From NCBI RefSeq assembly GCF_026210795.1, contig NC_089433.1, positions 5,357,001 through 5,421,000 on the forward strand: a DNA stretch of 64,000 nt. The letters are read 5' to 3'. Position 1 is the stretch's first letter; each line of letters opens with the position of its first letter. Position numbers and translations under genes: made by a program. Positions 13,692 through 26,082 of this stretch are shown in pieces. This DNA comes from Rhizophagus irregularis (Eukaryota; Glomeromycota; Glomeromycetes; Glomerales; Glomeraceae). The notes under the pieces are model-generated. The model ran no database searches. It saw only the letters and a program-made list of their open reading frames with translations, and was not told the DNA's origin.

Positions 13692-14623
13692 ATTTATCCG
13701 GTATCACGTGATTTGCAGATTTATAATAATTTCTAGGGGTGTGGGGGGTCCAACTGGTTGGTTACACAATATAATATACAATAAGTCTAATAAATCAAAA
13801 CTGTCCTCCATATAAATTCATATACGTTATTAGTAAATTACGATGATCGGTGAACAAAATACCCCTGCAATTAAAAAAACCAGCCACCCAATTATGTCAT
13901 CCTTGAAACGTGATCATCTTTACATCTGTTTTGTCGCGTCCAAGTACTTTAAATAATGTTTGGACCTTCTCTGAGAAGAAAAAAACAACATCGGCAGTTT
14001 TATTTTAGTATTTATGATGAATAAATCAATATTTAGAAGTCTAAAACAAGTAAAACAAGTTTATTTATTACAAGAAAACGTTATTTATATAGACTTTTAA
14101 TTTATAATAACTTTTAAACCTTTTTTTTTTAAAAAAAAACTGAAAAAAATATTGTCTATAGTAAATGTCTACAATAAATAGTTGTATGCAGTTTTCACTA
14201 ATAAAAGAGAATGTATTTAATAAAATTTTAATATAAAAGTGATATTTATTGTTAAAAACATATTTTTCATTGTTTTTTAAAAAAATTTTTTTAATACATA
14301 TTTCGAAATAATAGTTTTTCTAATAAGCTATATTAAAACTTTGACCTGAGAAACCCAATAACGCTCTAATAGTCATGAAAATTTGCCAATATATGACTCT
14401 TACCAACACTAATCTACTCTCGAACATCGGCTTTTAGAAACGTTGTGCGTCAAAAGTTTTAGGCTTGGAATGTTGTCTTGGATATATTAAAATAATAAAA
14501 TTCAGGGGTGACGGTAGTGGGACAGTTTGGTAATACGAAATTATATTGTGTAACCAACCAGTTGGACCCCCCACACCCCTAGATAATTTTTCATTCTAAA
14601 GAATCACGTGATACCGGATAAAT
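13692..14623. mobile_element. Non-autonomous DNA transposon with 84-bp bipartite TIRs
   Basis: Terminal inverted repeats occupy 13692-13775 and 14540-14623. Each arm has a perfect outer 22-bp block (ATTTATCCGGTATCACGTGA..), a 19-bp block that differs between arms, and a perfect inner 43-bp block starting CTAGGGGTGTGGGGGG. The 764-bp interior has no coding potential, so this is a MITE-like, non-autonomous element. No clear target-site duplication was found, so the superfamily stays open. Confidence 0.8.
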
Positions 14624-16522
14624 ATTTTCCTGTAGCAATATGTTTTAATCATTCTTAAAAAATCATCAAAACTTTTAATTAATTTATTTCATATAATTGG
14701 ATTCATTAATAAATGAATTAGCTAAATTAGTAAGTAACATTGGTCGAATAAAATATTTTTTTTTTTGTTCTTCAAAATCATTAATTTCAGCATTATGACA
14801 AAATGATAAATAAATTTTGTATATCACTTTTAGTTTGATATTTTAATAATCGTAATTTTCTTTTACTTGATTTTTAAATTAAGAAAGATATCTAATGCCT
14901 AAATAGCCTAATGTATTAATTTGAAGAATATCATTTTAAAGAAAATAATATATTTGAATTTTATCCATTTATTTGGATGAATATTTCAATTGTATTTTGG
15001 AAGTTTCATTTTTTTCTTTAAACAAAACAAAAAAGAGTCAAGTGAAACAAGTTAATCTTTGGGTATCACGTGAGGTAAAAATTAACATGAAATAAAACAT
15101 GGGCGTATTAGAAATGATCTGTAGGTGTACATTTTTGACACAAAATCTTTCAACATTTTATTTGATTACGTGTTCGTATAATTAATGAATGGAATTTAAT
15201 AGGATATAAAATTAACTAATTGCTCATATTGTTTTTATGCTAAAATGATACATTTTCAAAATTCAAGAACGAGGGTGACCGAGTCACTCCAGACTCCCCT
15301 TCCTAGGCTTTTTTTTTTATTTTTCACTTATTTTTCACTTATTTTTCACTTATTTTATTTTTTTTTCATTTTTACTTTATTTCCTTTTGTTTTTTCTGAT
15401 TCCTTAAACATGGATAACAAATAATAATAACGTGTTAGATTATAACTAAATAATCAATATTACCGATAAAAAAAAATTGATATGATTACTAATTGATCTT
15501 TATTCTAGCAAAACAAAGTTAAATAATTGATGGTGTCATTATTATATTTATAATATTTGGAACTGATGGTTTTTATAAACTGAATTGATTTTTACGTCTG
15601 CCTAAAGGTATTTTATAGGTAGCTTTATTTTGGCCTTTTACTTGATAAATTAAATTCTACTAATTAAAATTTATCATATCGGCTGATTGGAAAAATCAAG
15701 CCAATTAATATTTAAGCTCAGTTGATGGGTTCATTATATAACTGATTGGTTACTTATCGTCATTAGCATATAAAATTATGGGGGGCTTTTCTGATCAGCC
15801 GATATGTTAAATAAAATTTAAAATTATTATGAGTTTTGGCTTATAAATCACTTAACTAAAATTTAAATTCTACTTATTAAAATTTATTAAATAAAATTAA
15901 AATTATTACTTAACTAAAATTTATAATATTTAAAAAAGAATAAATTACAGCCACCTAACCGCAAGAAGAAAGCATCAACTATATACAGTACATGTGGCTG
16001 CAATTTAATCCAAAATCCGAAGTGAAACTCTGGTTGAAACTTAAGAACATGGCCAAAATTATTTAGTAATTCTGGTCATATTTGTAGTCCGTCCAGAATT
16101 ATAAATCACGTTCCTGTGATAGAATTTTGTGATACACGAATGTTACACAAAATTCATAATGCGGAATGTATAGTGCTGGCCAGACAATTTCGGCCTGAAT
16201 TTCAACTTTTGGCGGGTTCCAGTTTCGGGAATGACTGGCCAAACCCAATTATGCTGAAATTAATGAGTATTAGTCACATGTATAAACAACTAGGTAGCTT
16301 CAAAGCTGAAAAAATATAAATTTCAGTAAAGTATTATTTTTATTTATTCAGTTTATTATGTGGTTTTGCTGCGCAACAATGAGACGGATGTGCAAATTTG
16401 TTTGTTATACAGTACATGTAATGATGCAATGCTACTTGTGATCCACATAATGCATTTTGCATTACCATACTAATAAAAGTGTTTTAATATTAATTAAAAT
16501 AAAAGATATTTATCTTTTTCAG
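14624..16522. other. Intergenic region with short repeats
   Basis: Contains three tandem copies of an 11-bp unit (ATTTTTCACTT) around 15319-15355. A 132-bp inverted-repeat element spans 15675-15806 with arms CATATCGGCTGAT and its complement. At about 16170-16250 there is an imperfect pair of GGCCAG / CTGGCC inverted repeats. The 67-codon open frame at 16116 overlaps those repeats and is not credible as a gene. Confidence 0.5.
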
Positions 16523-17865
16523 TTAGGAAAAACATATTAATGGCTTACAGTGATGATAAAGGTAAATCAAATATAGCAAGAACACTTAATACAATTAGAA
16601 TTCACAAAATTTTTTAACCAATTTGCAATATAATAAAACCAGTTTCCAGTAGTATTGAAGAATTTGAAGAAAGTGGCACTGAAAAATTTGTAGGAAGTAG
16701 TATTGAGAAATTAGAAGGAAGTAGTACCAAAGAATCTAAAGGTATATCAAACAAGCTGAAATATTAAATTTTATTTGTAAATAATTCAACTTATGTAATA
16801 TACATATATAATTTAAACTAACTATATTAATTTAAACTAACTATATTATATAAAATTATATAAAATAATTGTTTCATTTAATGATTAATAATAATACTAT
16901 AGTTAGTAAGTTATCAGTTAATTAAATTTTAGTTTTTTACTTTACTTATTTACGTAATATAGCTAAATTTTTTGTTTAAATAACTATTTAATAATTGACT
17001 GTATTACAGATGGTAAATTACAATATGCATTATATATATCATATCTGTTTAATATTCTATATAACTCAACTAATTATATTTTTAATATAAATAACTAGAT
17101 TGTAAGTGATGCATTTAATTTACAGTAAATACTTTGTATTATGTTTATATTTAACTAATTAATTAATAATATTACAGGGTGTAAGTTATATTTATATTTC
17201 TACTATTATTTATTATATAATTTAAACTGACTAAATTCTTTATTTAAAAAATTATTTTGTAATTTCTTTTAGTTGTTAAGTTATAAGTTATTTATTTAAT
17301 TTTATTATTACTTATTGTTATAATATTTACATATCATTTAAATTATCTAATTTCTTTATTTAAAAAATTATTAAATAATGTAGAGAGTAAGTTATTTATT
17401 TAATTCTATTATTACTTATTGTTATAATATCTAATTACTTTATTTAATAGATGGTAAGTTATTTATTTAATTCTATTATTACGCATTTATATAATACTAT
17501 AATTTGAACCAACTAAATTCTTTATTTAAAAAATTATTTAATAATATAGAGTGTAAGTTATTTATTTAATTCTATTATTAATTGTCATTATAATATTTAA
17601 ATTCTTTATTTATAAAATTATTTATAGGGGGTAAGTTATTTATTTATTTAATTCTATTATTACTTATTTAGTATATATATAATGTTTACATATATTTAAA
17701 CTGACTAAATTCTTTATTTAAAAAATTATTTTGTAATTTATTTTAGATGGTAAGTCATAAACCAGTTATTTATTAATTCTATTATTACTTATTTATATAA
17801 TATTTACATATACAGTAGGCGATCGCTTTGAAATCCTGTTTCTTGTTCGGTTGGGGATAAGTAGG
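16523..17865 (+). CDS. Candidate gene with ten 3-nt micro-exons
   Basis: Proposed exon A is 16523-16561 (ATG at 16540, M-A-Y-S-D-D-K). Exon B is 16643-16741 and encodes a Ser/Glu/Lys-rich stretch (SSSIEEFEES...EKLEGSSTKESK); it ends in phase 1. Then come ten places where an AG acceptor is followed by exactly three bases and a GTAAG-type donor: 16903-16905 TTA, 17010-17012 ATG, 17099-17101 ATT, 17178-17180 GGT, 17273-17275 TTG (donor degenerate), 17384-17386 AGA, 17451-17453 ATG, 17550-17552 AGT, 17628-17630 GGG, 17747-17749 ATG. The intervening introns are 64-116 bp. In phase 1 the concatenated triplets have no stop. A possible terminal exon starts at 17816 after ATACAG and reads 17 codons to a TGA near 17865. 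The product would be a short, acidic, unrecognised protein. It is equally possible that the array is an expanded intron repeat or a set of recursive splice sites. Confidence 0.4.
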
Positions 17866-18070
17866 TGAAAATATAAGTAGGATGAAAAATATGTAGATGA
17901 AATAGATGATGTAAGGAAATAAGTAGGTGAAATAGGTGGTATAAGTAGGTAAAAATGGTGATATAAGTAGGTAAAAATATAAATAGGTGATTTAGATTAT
18001 GAAATAAGTAGGATATAAGTAGGTAAAAATATAAATAGGTGATTTAGATTATGAGATAAGTAGGTGAGCC
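17860..18070. repeat. AGTAGGT-A/G-AAAAT minisatellite
   Basis: A degenerate tandem repeat built from ATAAGTAGGT followed by AAAAT or GAAAT. It repeats about ten times, and a longer sub-unit (TAAATAGGTGATTTAGATTATGA) appears twice. It directly follows the micro-exon array and is rich in AGGT, the same bases that form an acceptor/donor junction. Confidence 0.75.
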
Positions 18071-19123
18071 AGAACTGGCATTTTCATACTACTATACTGC
18101 AACGTCATTCTGATCTAGATTCAAGTCTAAATAAAAAATTAATATATTATAAAATTTGAAAAAAATTAGTTTATAAAAAAAAAACTATATTAGTAAAAAA
18201 AAATGGTGAAAAAAAAAATCAGTTTTAAGTGAATTTAAAAATTAAAACTATTCTCATATAAATTTATTTTTAAATAAAGATGGTGTTTTTATTCTTTTAA
18301 TGATTATTTGTTTGAACCATAAAAAAATTTTTTTTATAATGAGATGTTATTTCTGACCAAAAATTCTATTTTTGTATTACATAACCATCCGGTTTAGTGA
18401 AAAAAAATATACCTGAATTATTAATTTACAATTTACATAATTTTCATAATAAATTGAATTTTTTCTTTTCTAACGAATTTTTCTGACAATCTCTCATTAT
18501 ATTATTTCATCATTAATATTTTAAATTACGAAAAATTTTAACAATTAAAATAGTCATATCATAAACTATTCAATTTATTTTTGAACTTTTGATGGCATCG
18601 TACATCTATTAATATTAAAAAGCCTATCAATCATAAAATTTTAAGATATGATTAAAATGATGCTCTCACGGAATTAATTATCAATTTTTAAATTAGACGA
18701 AGGTTTCGAACTATAAAATTTAGCCAATTATGATCCGCTTATATAATCCAATTTTCAAATTTTTTGCAGATTATGGCGTAAATAGAAGTAGTATTTCATG
18801 TATTCCATTTAGCCATTTTTGTAAAAAATCAACATTATTAATAAATACGGTAACAAGTTTTTTCACTCTTTCACAAATTTACTAAGTTATAAAATATAAA
18901 CATAACAGATAAATGAAAAAAAAAATGAATTTTGGTTACAGTTTTATGTTTAAAATCTTTATTTATATAGAATATTCTTAAATATAAAATCTGTTAAATC
19001 TATATGTACTATATATTATAAAAATTTATAAAGTATAAATGAAAAAAAATAGGAGTAAACTAACTTCAATACACGAATTAATATTTAAACTATTTAACTT
19101 TAACTTTCACATAAAAAGAAACT
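18071..19123. other. AT-rich spacer
   Basis: No gene seen. A GATTCAAGTCTAAA segment near 18118 recurs at about 24655, each followed by A-rich sequence. These may be ends of a dispersed retro-element. Confidence 0.4.
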
Positions 19124-21011
19124 TCATTCAATATTATCTTCACCATCTTGACAAATTTCATTTAGCTCTATAAAAAAAACAATAAATTAGATATAGAATA
19201 TCAATAAAATTACAAATAATAATAACTTACCTAATTCACTTAATTGAACATCTAAGCATTCTGAAACTGTATATTATGAATTTATAGTATTTAAATGTTA
19301 GTAAATTTAAATAAAATAATTATAATAATAAAGGGAATACTTACTTGGATTTGCTGATGTTGATTGAGCAGTATAACTAGTATCTATTAAATCATAAAAT
19401 AACATTAATAATGTAAAATGGATTATTTGATAAAACAAAATAAAATTTAATTACCTGAACTGAATTGAAAAGATGATAAACCTGAAGAATTTACTGGTTT
19501 TGGAAGATTTTTGAAATTTAAAAGTCTACTAGTATAAACTGCTTGTGGATGCGTTTTGAAGCTTTTGGATTTATCTTCATTTGACCTGTTTTTGAATTTT
19601 TCCTTTCTAATTTTATCACATTCTTTGATTTGAAAATAAATTTCACCATTTTGACCTTTGGCACCATTATACCATCCATTTAGTGTTTGATACAACTCTT
19701 TAGTGGTTGGTCTATTTTTTATTTCAGCATCCCAACATTTTACCATCAAATCTGCAAGTAACTTTGGTATGTCTTTAGAAATTGTTGGTCTAAGTCCTTT
19801 ACATATTTTAATAGCTAAAAATTCATTGTGAGGAATATCATTAAAAGGAATTTCTTCAGAAAGAAATTCGTTCATTATTATCCCAAATGAGTAAATATCT
19901 GCTGCTTTTGTATATTGTTGTCCACGTAAAACTTCTGGTGCCATATATGGTAATACTCCATAAATTCCTTCTTCTTTAACTGTTTGCTTTATATTTGCTG
20001 GTTGACACATTCCTAAATCACTTATATATGAAGAACTATAAGCTATTAATATATTGCCTGAATGAAAATCTTTGTGAACTTTTTCAGCATTATGAATATC
20101 TAAAAGTCCTCTTGCAATTTGTTGTAATTTATAAATTTTTGAATTATAATTTATATAATTTTCAGATTTATTTAAATAATTTCTCAAATTTCCATCTTCA
20201 CAATATTCTATAACCATCATATAATCTTTATTATTTGGATCTTGAGTAATTCCAAAACATTGAATAATATCTACAAGATGAATCTGAAGATGAGATTTAA
20301 TCTAATTATCATAAAAAAGGAAAAATTTTATTAATAACTGAAATAAATGCAAATAACAAACTTTATATACAAGAAAAAGTAAGTTTAAATTACCTCATTT
20401 AAAAAATCTGAACATATATCAGAAGAATTATTCAAACTTTTTAATGCATATTTATTATTCTTGAATCTAGACCATTTTTGATTTTCAATATCCCAAGTAC
20501 AAATATATCCTTCAGGCCATTCAGCTGAATAAATCTTACCAAAACCACCTTCCGCAATATAAGTGATATTTTGAAATTTTTCAAAAGGTATCCATTCAAG
20601 ATATTTTTTATGATATACAGCATTAAGTTGTGATTGCTGTATAAATTCATCAATATCTTTATTTCCACTAGTCCAATTTTTAAAGTTATCTTTAAATCTT
20701 TTAGCATTACACGATTGACACCAATCTTCTCCAGTGCCAGGTTCTTTACATTCTCCACATATTCCATATGCTTGTTTTCTTTTTTCTAAATCTCCTATAT
20801 AAACTACTCTTTCATCTACATTTTCTGATTCAATAGTTGAATCAATAGTAGGAATTGTAACATGGCGCTTTTAATAGACAATAAATTATTAATATTTTTA
20901 ACTACAAAAATTCAATAAAATAATTTATAATTATTAAAAATATTAAATTGCTATTACCAGATATTTATTATAATCAGTACTCACCCATAAATTTTTTGGG
21001 GTTTCATCCAT
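19124..21011 (-). CDS. Protein kinase with Cys-rich leader, intact
   Basis: Six exons in transcript order: 20958-21011, 20394-20867, 19455-20301, 19345-19383, 19231-19266, 19124-19167, giving 497 aa. All joins keep frame, with good GTAAGT/GTAATT donors. The start is the ATG at 21009-21011. The leader holds a possible zinc site (C55, C58, C68, C71), then NWTSGNKDIDEFIQ (82-95). Kinase features: glycine loop GGFGK (125-129), lysine K161 in YALK, HKD catalytic loop (252-254), DLG (271-273) replacing DFG, APE (297-299). The three last exons are only 39, 36 and 44 nt and encode an acidic tail (ECLDVQLSELELNEIC). It shares the leader and kinase architecture of the gene at the left edge of the window but in a single unduplicated copy, so it is a useful reference for it. 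Likely an active kinase of a lineage-expanded family; substrate unknown. Confidence 0.88.
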
Positions 21012-24000
21012 ATTAATTGAGCTGTGGTTTATAATTTTAATTTTAGTTAATATAAATAAATAACTACGTTACTCAAAAATAAATTTCAGAATTATTATGG
21101 CAAAAGAAAAAATTATAAATTGAACGAAGTGCGCTTGCTTATTTGTATTACTTATTTGTACTACTATTGTATACAAAAATTACTATTTTTGTAACAAAGA
21201 AAATTCGTAAGCAGCTGATCATCATCTAACCCGAAATGGTTAAAATGAAAAATGCGAAGTAAAATTATTTTCGGTAATGTAGATCATATAATTTTTTTTT
21301 CTGTATTTTCAAGAAAATAAATAGCAATAAGTCTATAATAGAAAATCATTGCCAAATTATATATCAAAAATAAATTAGTTTGGAATAAACATTTTAATTA
21401 ATATATTTTTAATTAACGAAAATCAAGGTTACAGATTATAGTTCGCACATACAGTAAGCTTTTTTTGTCTCTACGCTAGGAAGATAAATAATAATATCGT
21501 ATGATTGGTTTAAATGAACCTTGTCTAGTAAATATGATAAATGAAAGAAATGTAAGGCATTCCGTATGGAGAAGATAATATTATGAAGATGATCAAACAT
21601 TGAAGGATCGAAATTTTATTGTATATACGTAAATCAATAATAATCTTGAAAAGTTTTATTATGCAATTTTAAATTGAGTAAATTTTAAAACAAAAAGAAA
21701 ATTTATTTATCTTTTATCTTAGTAAATGATATTTATTTAATTATGTATTAAGAGATATATTTTTTGAAAGGAGACCACATTTTCCATATTACCTTTGCAC
21801 TAATCTTACTAATCTTTGATGAGGCGTAAAAAAATTGAGAATGAATAAAGTGTGAAAATTATGGTCAAGTAGTAAATAACTCTTATATTAACAAATCCAT
21901 TTCTACGATAAAAATATTAATAAATGTTTTTAAAAAGGACAATCTAAGTATCTAACGGACTACAGGTTTCATGAAGATAAATACATCATATTTTGAATAT
22001 TGTATTTTTAAGTTCGAAAATTATTATTTATTTTTTATGTATTAAAAAATAAATTCCATTTTCCTTTGTTGCTCTTATTACTATTTTAATTAACATTAAT
22101 ATTTATCTCCTCCAATCTATTTAAATATTATTAACTATACTATTATCATTTAATATTTATATTTGTTTCTAATGGAGTAAGAGGGAGATTAGTTGTTATG
22201 TTAGCTGACATTTCTGTTTTCTTATCGTTATGGTAATATGTAAAAAAAAATTAAGATTTGAAAACACACAAGTGCATGTGTACCAAGCCTATAATTATAA
22301 AGCATTGTCGGAACATTTCCTGAATGCCATTTTCCTGAATATATCTTTTCCCGAAGTCAATTACCCAAATACTAATTTCCCAAACTGGACCCTTTCTGAA
22401 AAATACAATTTCCGAATCCATATTTCCCAAACTCCAATTTCTTGAAATCTATTTCCCGAATCCTGAATCTCAAATATCTCGAATCCCAATATCCTGAATC
22501 CTAATAATAACCCAAGCATAAATCAACCGGAAAGAATGATCTAGATTTTAAGTACTAAGTCAAAATTTGTTATCATGAAATGAAGAGAGTTGAAAGTGTT
22601 TAAGAAAGTTAATCATCAATTCAAATATTAATCATTTTATAAATTGTCAAGAAAAATAATGAATAAACTAAGTAAATTTAATTGAATAAAATCCCATCAT
22701 TTTTATCAAAAATGATTCTTTACAGCTGATGTTTTTTGATATTTATTTTTTTTTTTGCATTATTCTTAACAATAATTGAGTATTTTAAATTAAATCTAAT
22801 ACACAATGTAAATTTAATTTTCTGGTTATATTTTATGCTTTGAAGTAAATATTTAATACAGTAATATAGTTTAGACATAGATAGATATACTTCTATACTT
22901 CTATGCAAAGGTCACAAATGTTCATTATGTCCGTCCGGCACGTACTCTTAAACAGCACGCACTTCGGACTTAAAATGGTTTCCGTTTCCTAGTAGTCGCT
23001 GAATTCTGTAATTATACTACAATACAACATATTTAATAAAGGAAAAAAATTTTTGTAAAATTTTTCTGGCAGGAAATAAAATATTATTTGATAAAATTTC
23101 CAGAAAAATCGTCCAAATTTACGTTATTAGTCCGAAGTGTAACGAAGGACTATATATTATTCGTATCGGTTTCACAAATGTCCTGTTGTCCGTCCGGCAC
23201 GTGATGATGTACAATGCTTCGGACTTGATAACGGTTTCCGTTTCCTAGTGTTAAGTATGATATGCTAAATATTGGTACTATGTCGTATAATAATTATACC
23301 CCTGATCCATCCACATTAAGGTAATTTTAGCAGGTGTTATATGATAAAAAAAGGAACATTTATTATATTTTTAATATCATATTTATTAATTTATGATGAA
23401 ATTTTTTCTTTTGTTGGAAAGCATAACATAAGAAATATATTAACAACGATGTAAAAATAAAATAAAAAATTTAATAAAAAGAAAATTATAATAATGTACT
23501 GTAGGTTAGAAATTTTAAATAATATTTAAAAACGAGATTTTATTTAACATCTTACAACATCATACAATAATTCAGGATGTTAATAATGAAAAATATGTAA
23601 AGATAATCTTAAAGTATTTATCAAGAAATTGACTTATTAGCAGGGAAGCTGCCATTCGATTTTATTTCGTTATAGTAAGAACTATTTAAAAGAGGAAACT
23701 AAATAGTAAGCTTTATTTACTAATAAATTCATGTAAAATTTTCGTGATTATGTATTTATTAGGGCACTTGGTTAATAACGATACAAAATTGATTAAGCAA
23801 GTTCTAACGTCAATCGGCACATTTCAACTCCGATTTTGTCCTACATAAGTCATGCTTAATGCAACCATAATTTACCAATCAATAATGCCAAACGTGAATA
23901 TGTCACAAAAAAAATTTTTTTCATTTGTTATAAAATTTAAAGAGTTTACTTTAGAGGAAGTCACCATTCCAGCTCATATTTTAGGTAACTTTACACCAAT

Positions 24001-26082
24001 TATTCGCTTAGATTAATAAAATAATATTTAAAAAAAAAGAAAATAAAAAATTTTTTTTTTTTTGGCTTATAAAACTATACCTAAGTAATGTAACACCGTT
24101 TTATAATGTATTTTTAGGGCATTTATATTACAACAAAACTTTTTTAAACTTGTGCAGAAGCAACAGTATTTAATATAAAAATGTCCAACAAAAGATTAAT
24201 TATAGATTGCAGATCATTTTGTATAACTGAGTGGCGGCAATTAAGGTTTTATTGGATAAAAATAATGTTTTGTTTTTTCTTGAATGCTTTTATTGTAGTA
24301 TAACTTGTTATTAATAAAAGAAATAAACAATATTAAAAAAATATTATACTAATCATTTAGATAAAAAAAATCATCTATGTAATTTAAAAATTATAATTTA
24401 TTAATTTTCAATTTAACTAATTTTATTTTTACTAAATAAAAATATATATTTATCCTAACTAAAAAGTCATGCAAAACATGTTTTTTCAAATAAAAAAAAT
24501 CATTTATTTGATTATATTACTTGAAAGAACAAAAAAAATTTTAGCAAAAAAATACGATAATTAGGAAAATAATTATTATTAAAAATAAGAATCAGAAAAA
24601 AAGGCGCTAACCATAACGGCGTAATGCCATAGTGTTAATCTGATCACTGACCTAGATTCAAGTCTAAAAACTAAATAAACAATAATATACTTATATAACA
24701 ATAATTTTAAAAAAATATATGGAAAAATTATATAAAAAGAATATAGTATAGATTATAAAGGAAATTAAAAATATTTGAAAAATAATTTTGGTTTTAGAAA
24801 AAACAACCCCAAAAAGGAAAGGGTGAGCCAGAAAACCTGAAAAATTTTGTTTTTTAAAAGAAAAAATTAAAAAATTAAAAAAAAAATCAGTTTAAAAAAA
24901 AACTGAAAAAAAATATCAAAAAAGAAATTGGTTAAAAAAACAAATAAAAAAAATGGATTGAAATAATTAGTAATTACAAGTTTCAAATTAGCTAAATCTT
25001 ATTTAATGTAGGCTTCAATATAAATTTAATAGAAAATAGATACTTTGTTATATATATATATGGTGAATACGGGTTTAATTACAATGTAATTGGTACAGAC
25101 GTACAGTACTAATAAAGTCTGTGTTAAAAAAAAAAAAATATTAAGGGTAAAAAGTATTAGTAAGAAAAAAATCCTAAATTTACAATAAGAAAAAAAGAAA
25201 CAAAAAAAAGGTGCTTACCGTTGCCTGCAGCACCGATCTGATCACCCGATCCAAACCTAATGGTGAAAAATTTGGTTTGAAAAAAAAAGCCAACCCGAAA
25301 AAAGAAAAGGTGAAAAAATTTTTTCAGATTGGAAAAAAGCCAAAGCCAACCTGAAAAAAGAAAAAGGTTTAAAGAATTCGAAAAAAACTGAAAAAAAAAT
25401 TTACGAGAAGGGACAAAAGAAAAATAGGGAACCGAAAAGGAAAAGGAAAGAAAAAATAAAAAAAAACTTGAAAAGAAAAAGAAAAAAAAATTGGGGGAAA
25501 AATAAAGAAAGAAATCGGTCTAAAAAAAAAATCAAAAAAATAATATAAGTTATTTAATAAAAAAAAAATAATAATAATAATTTTTCGGTTTTGGAATCTA
25601 AATGGAGAAAAAATGAAAAAAAAAACAAAAAAAAAGAAAGAGGAAAAAAAATGAAAAATTTTTAAAAAAAGAAAAAAAAAGGAAAAGAAAAAGGTGTTTC
25701 GAAAGAGAAATGACAAAATTTGAAAAAAAGAAAAAACCAAAGAAATTGAAAAAAAAAATAAATATTTGAAAAAAAAAAATTCCGATTAATTAGATGTACA
25801 ACATGACTTGCCAATCAATCGGGTCTTAACTATAAAAATACGAATCAGCCAATTATTTTTGTAAATTTTTTTTGATTTTTTTTAACAAAAAAAAAATGTT
25901 TTTACGAAAAAGAGAAAAAAGAGAGAAAGGTAAATCAAAAATGGAAAGACATTTCCATTTTTAATTTTATAAATTTTTTTTTTATTTTTTTAACAAAAAA
26001 AAAAATGATTTTTTTACGTAAAGAGAAAAAGGTAAACCAAAAAATGGGAAGTTATTTCCTTTTCAATCAAAAAAAAAATCCA
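21012..26082. other. Gene-free repeat-bearing region
   Basis: Contents: a degenerate CCCGAA/CCTGAAT tandem stretch (about 22310-22500, source of a spurious 71-codon frame); a duplicated segment at 22912-22995 and 23171-23250; an inverted pair CACTTCGGACTTA (about 22969) and TAGTCCGAAGTG (about 23129); A-rich low-complexity sequence at 24700-26080. Two short GC-richer segments, 24601-24680 and 25210-25260 (both containing CTGATCAC), start the A-rich blocks. No gene recognised. Confidence 0.5.
22912..23250. repeat. Direct repeat pair, about 80 bp, with inverted sub-repeats
   Basis: Copies at 22912-22995 and 23171-23250 share TCACAAATGT, TGTCCGTCCGGCACGT, TTCGGACTT and GGTTTCCGTTTCCTAGT in the same order. 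Between them lies TTAGTCCGAAGTG, the complement of the CACTTCGGACTTA inside the first copy. The arrangement suggests two degraded ends of a small mobile element. Confidence 0.6.

Noticed and set aside
16116..16319. 67-codon plus-strand frame
   Set aside because: It spans imperfect GGCCAG/CTGGCC inverted repeats, likely a transposon remnant.
22230..22445. 71-codon plus-strand frame
   Set aside because: It covers a degenerate CCCGAA/CCTGAAT repeat and has no domain or splice context.
25369..25740. 123-codon Phe-rich minus-strand frame
   Set aside because: It is a translation of A-rich low-complexity DNA.
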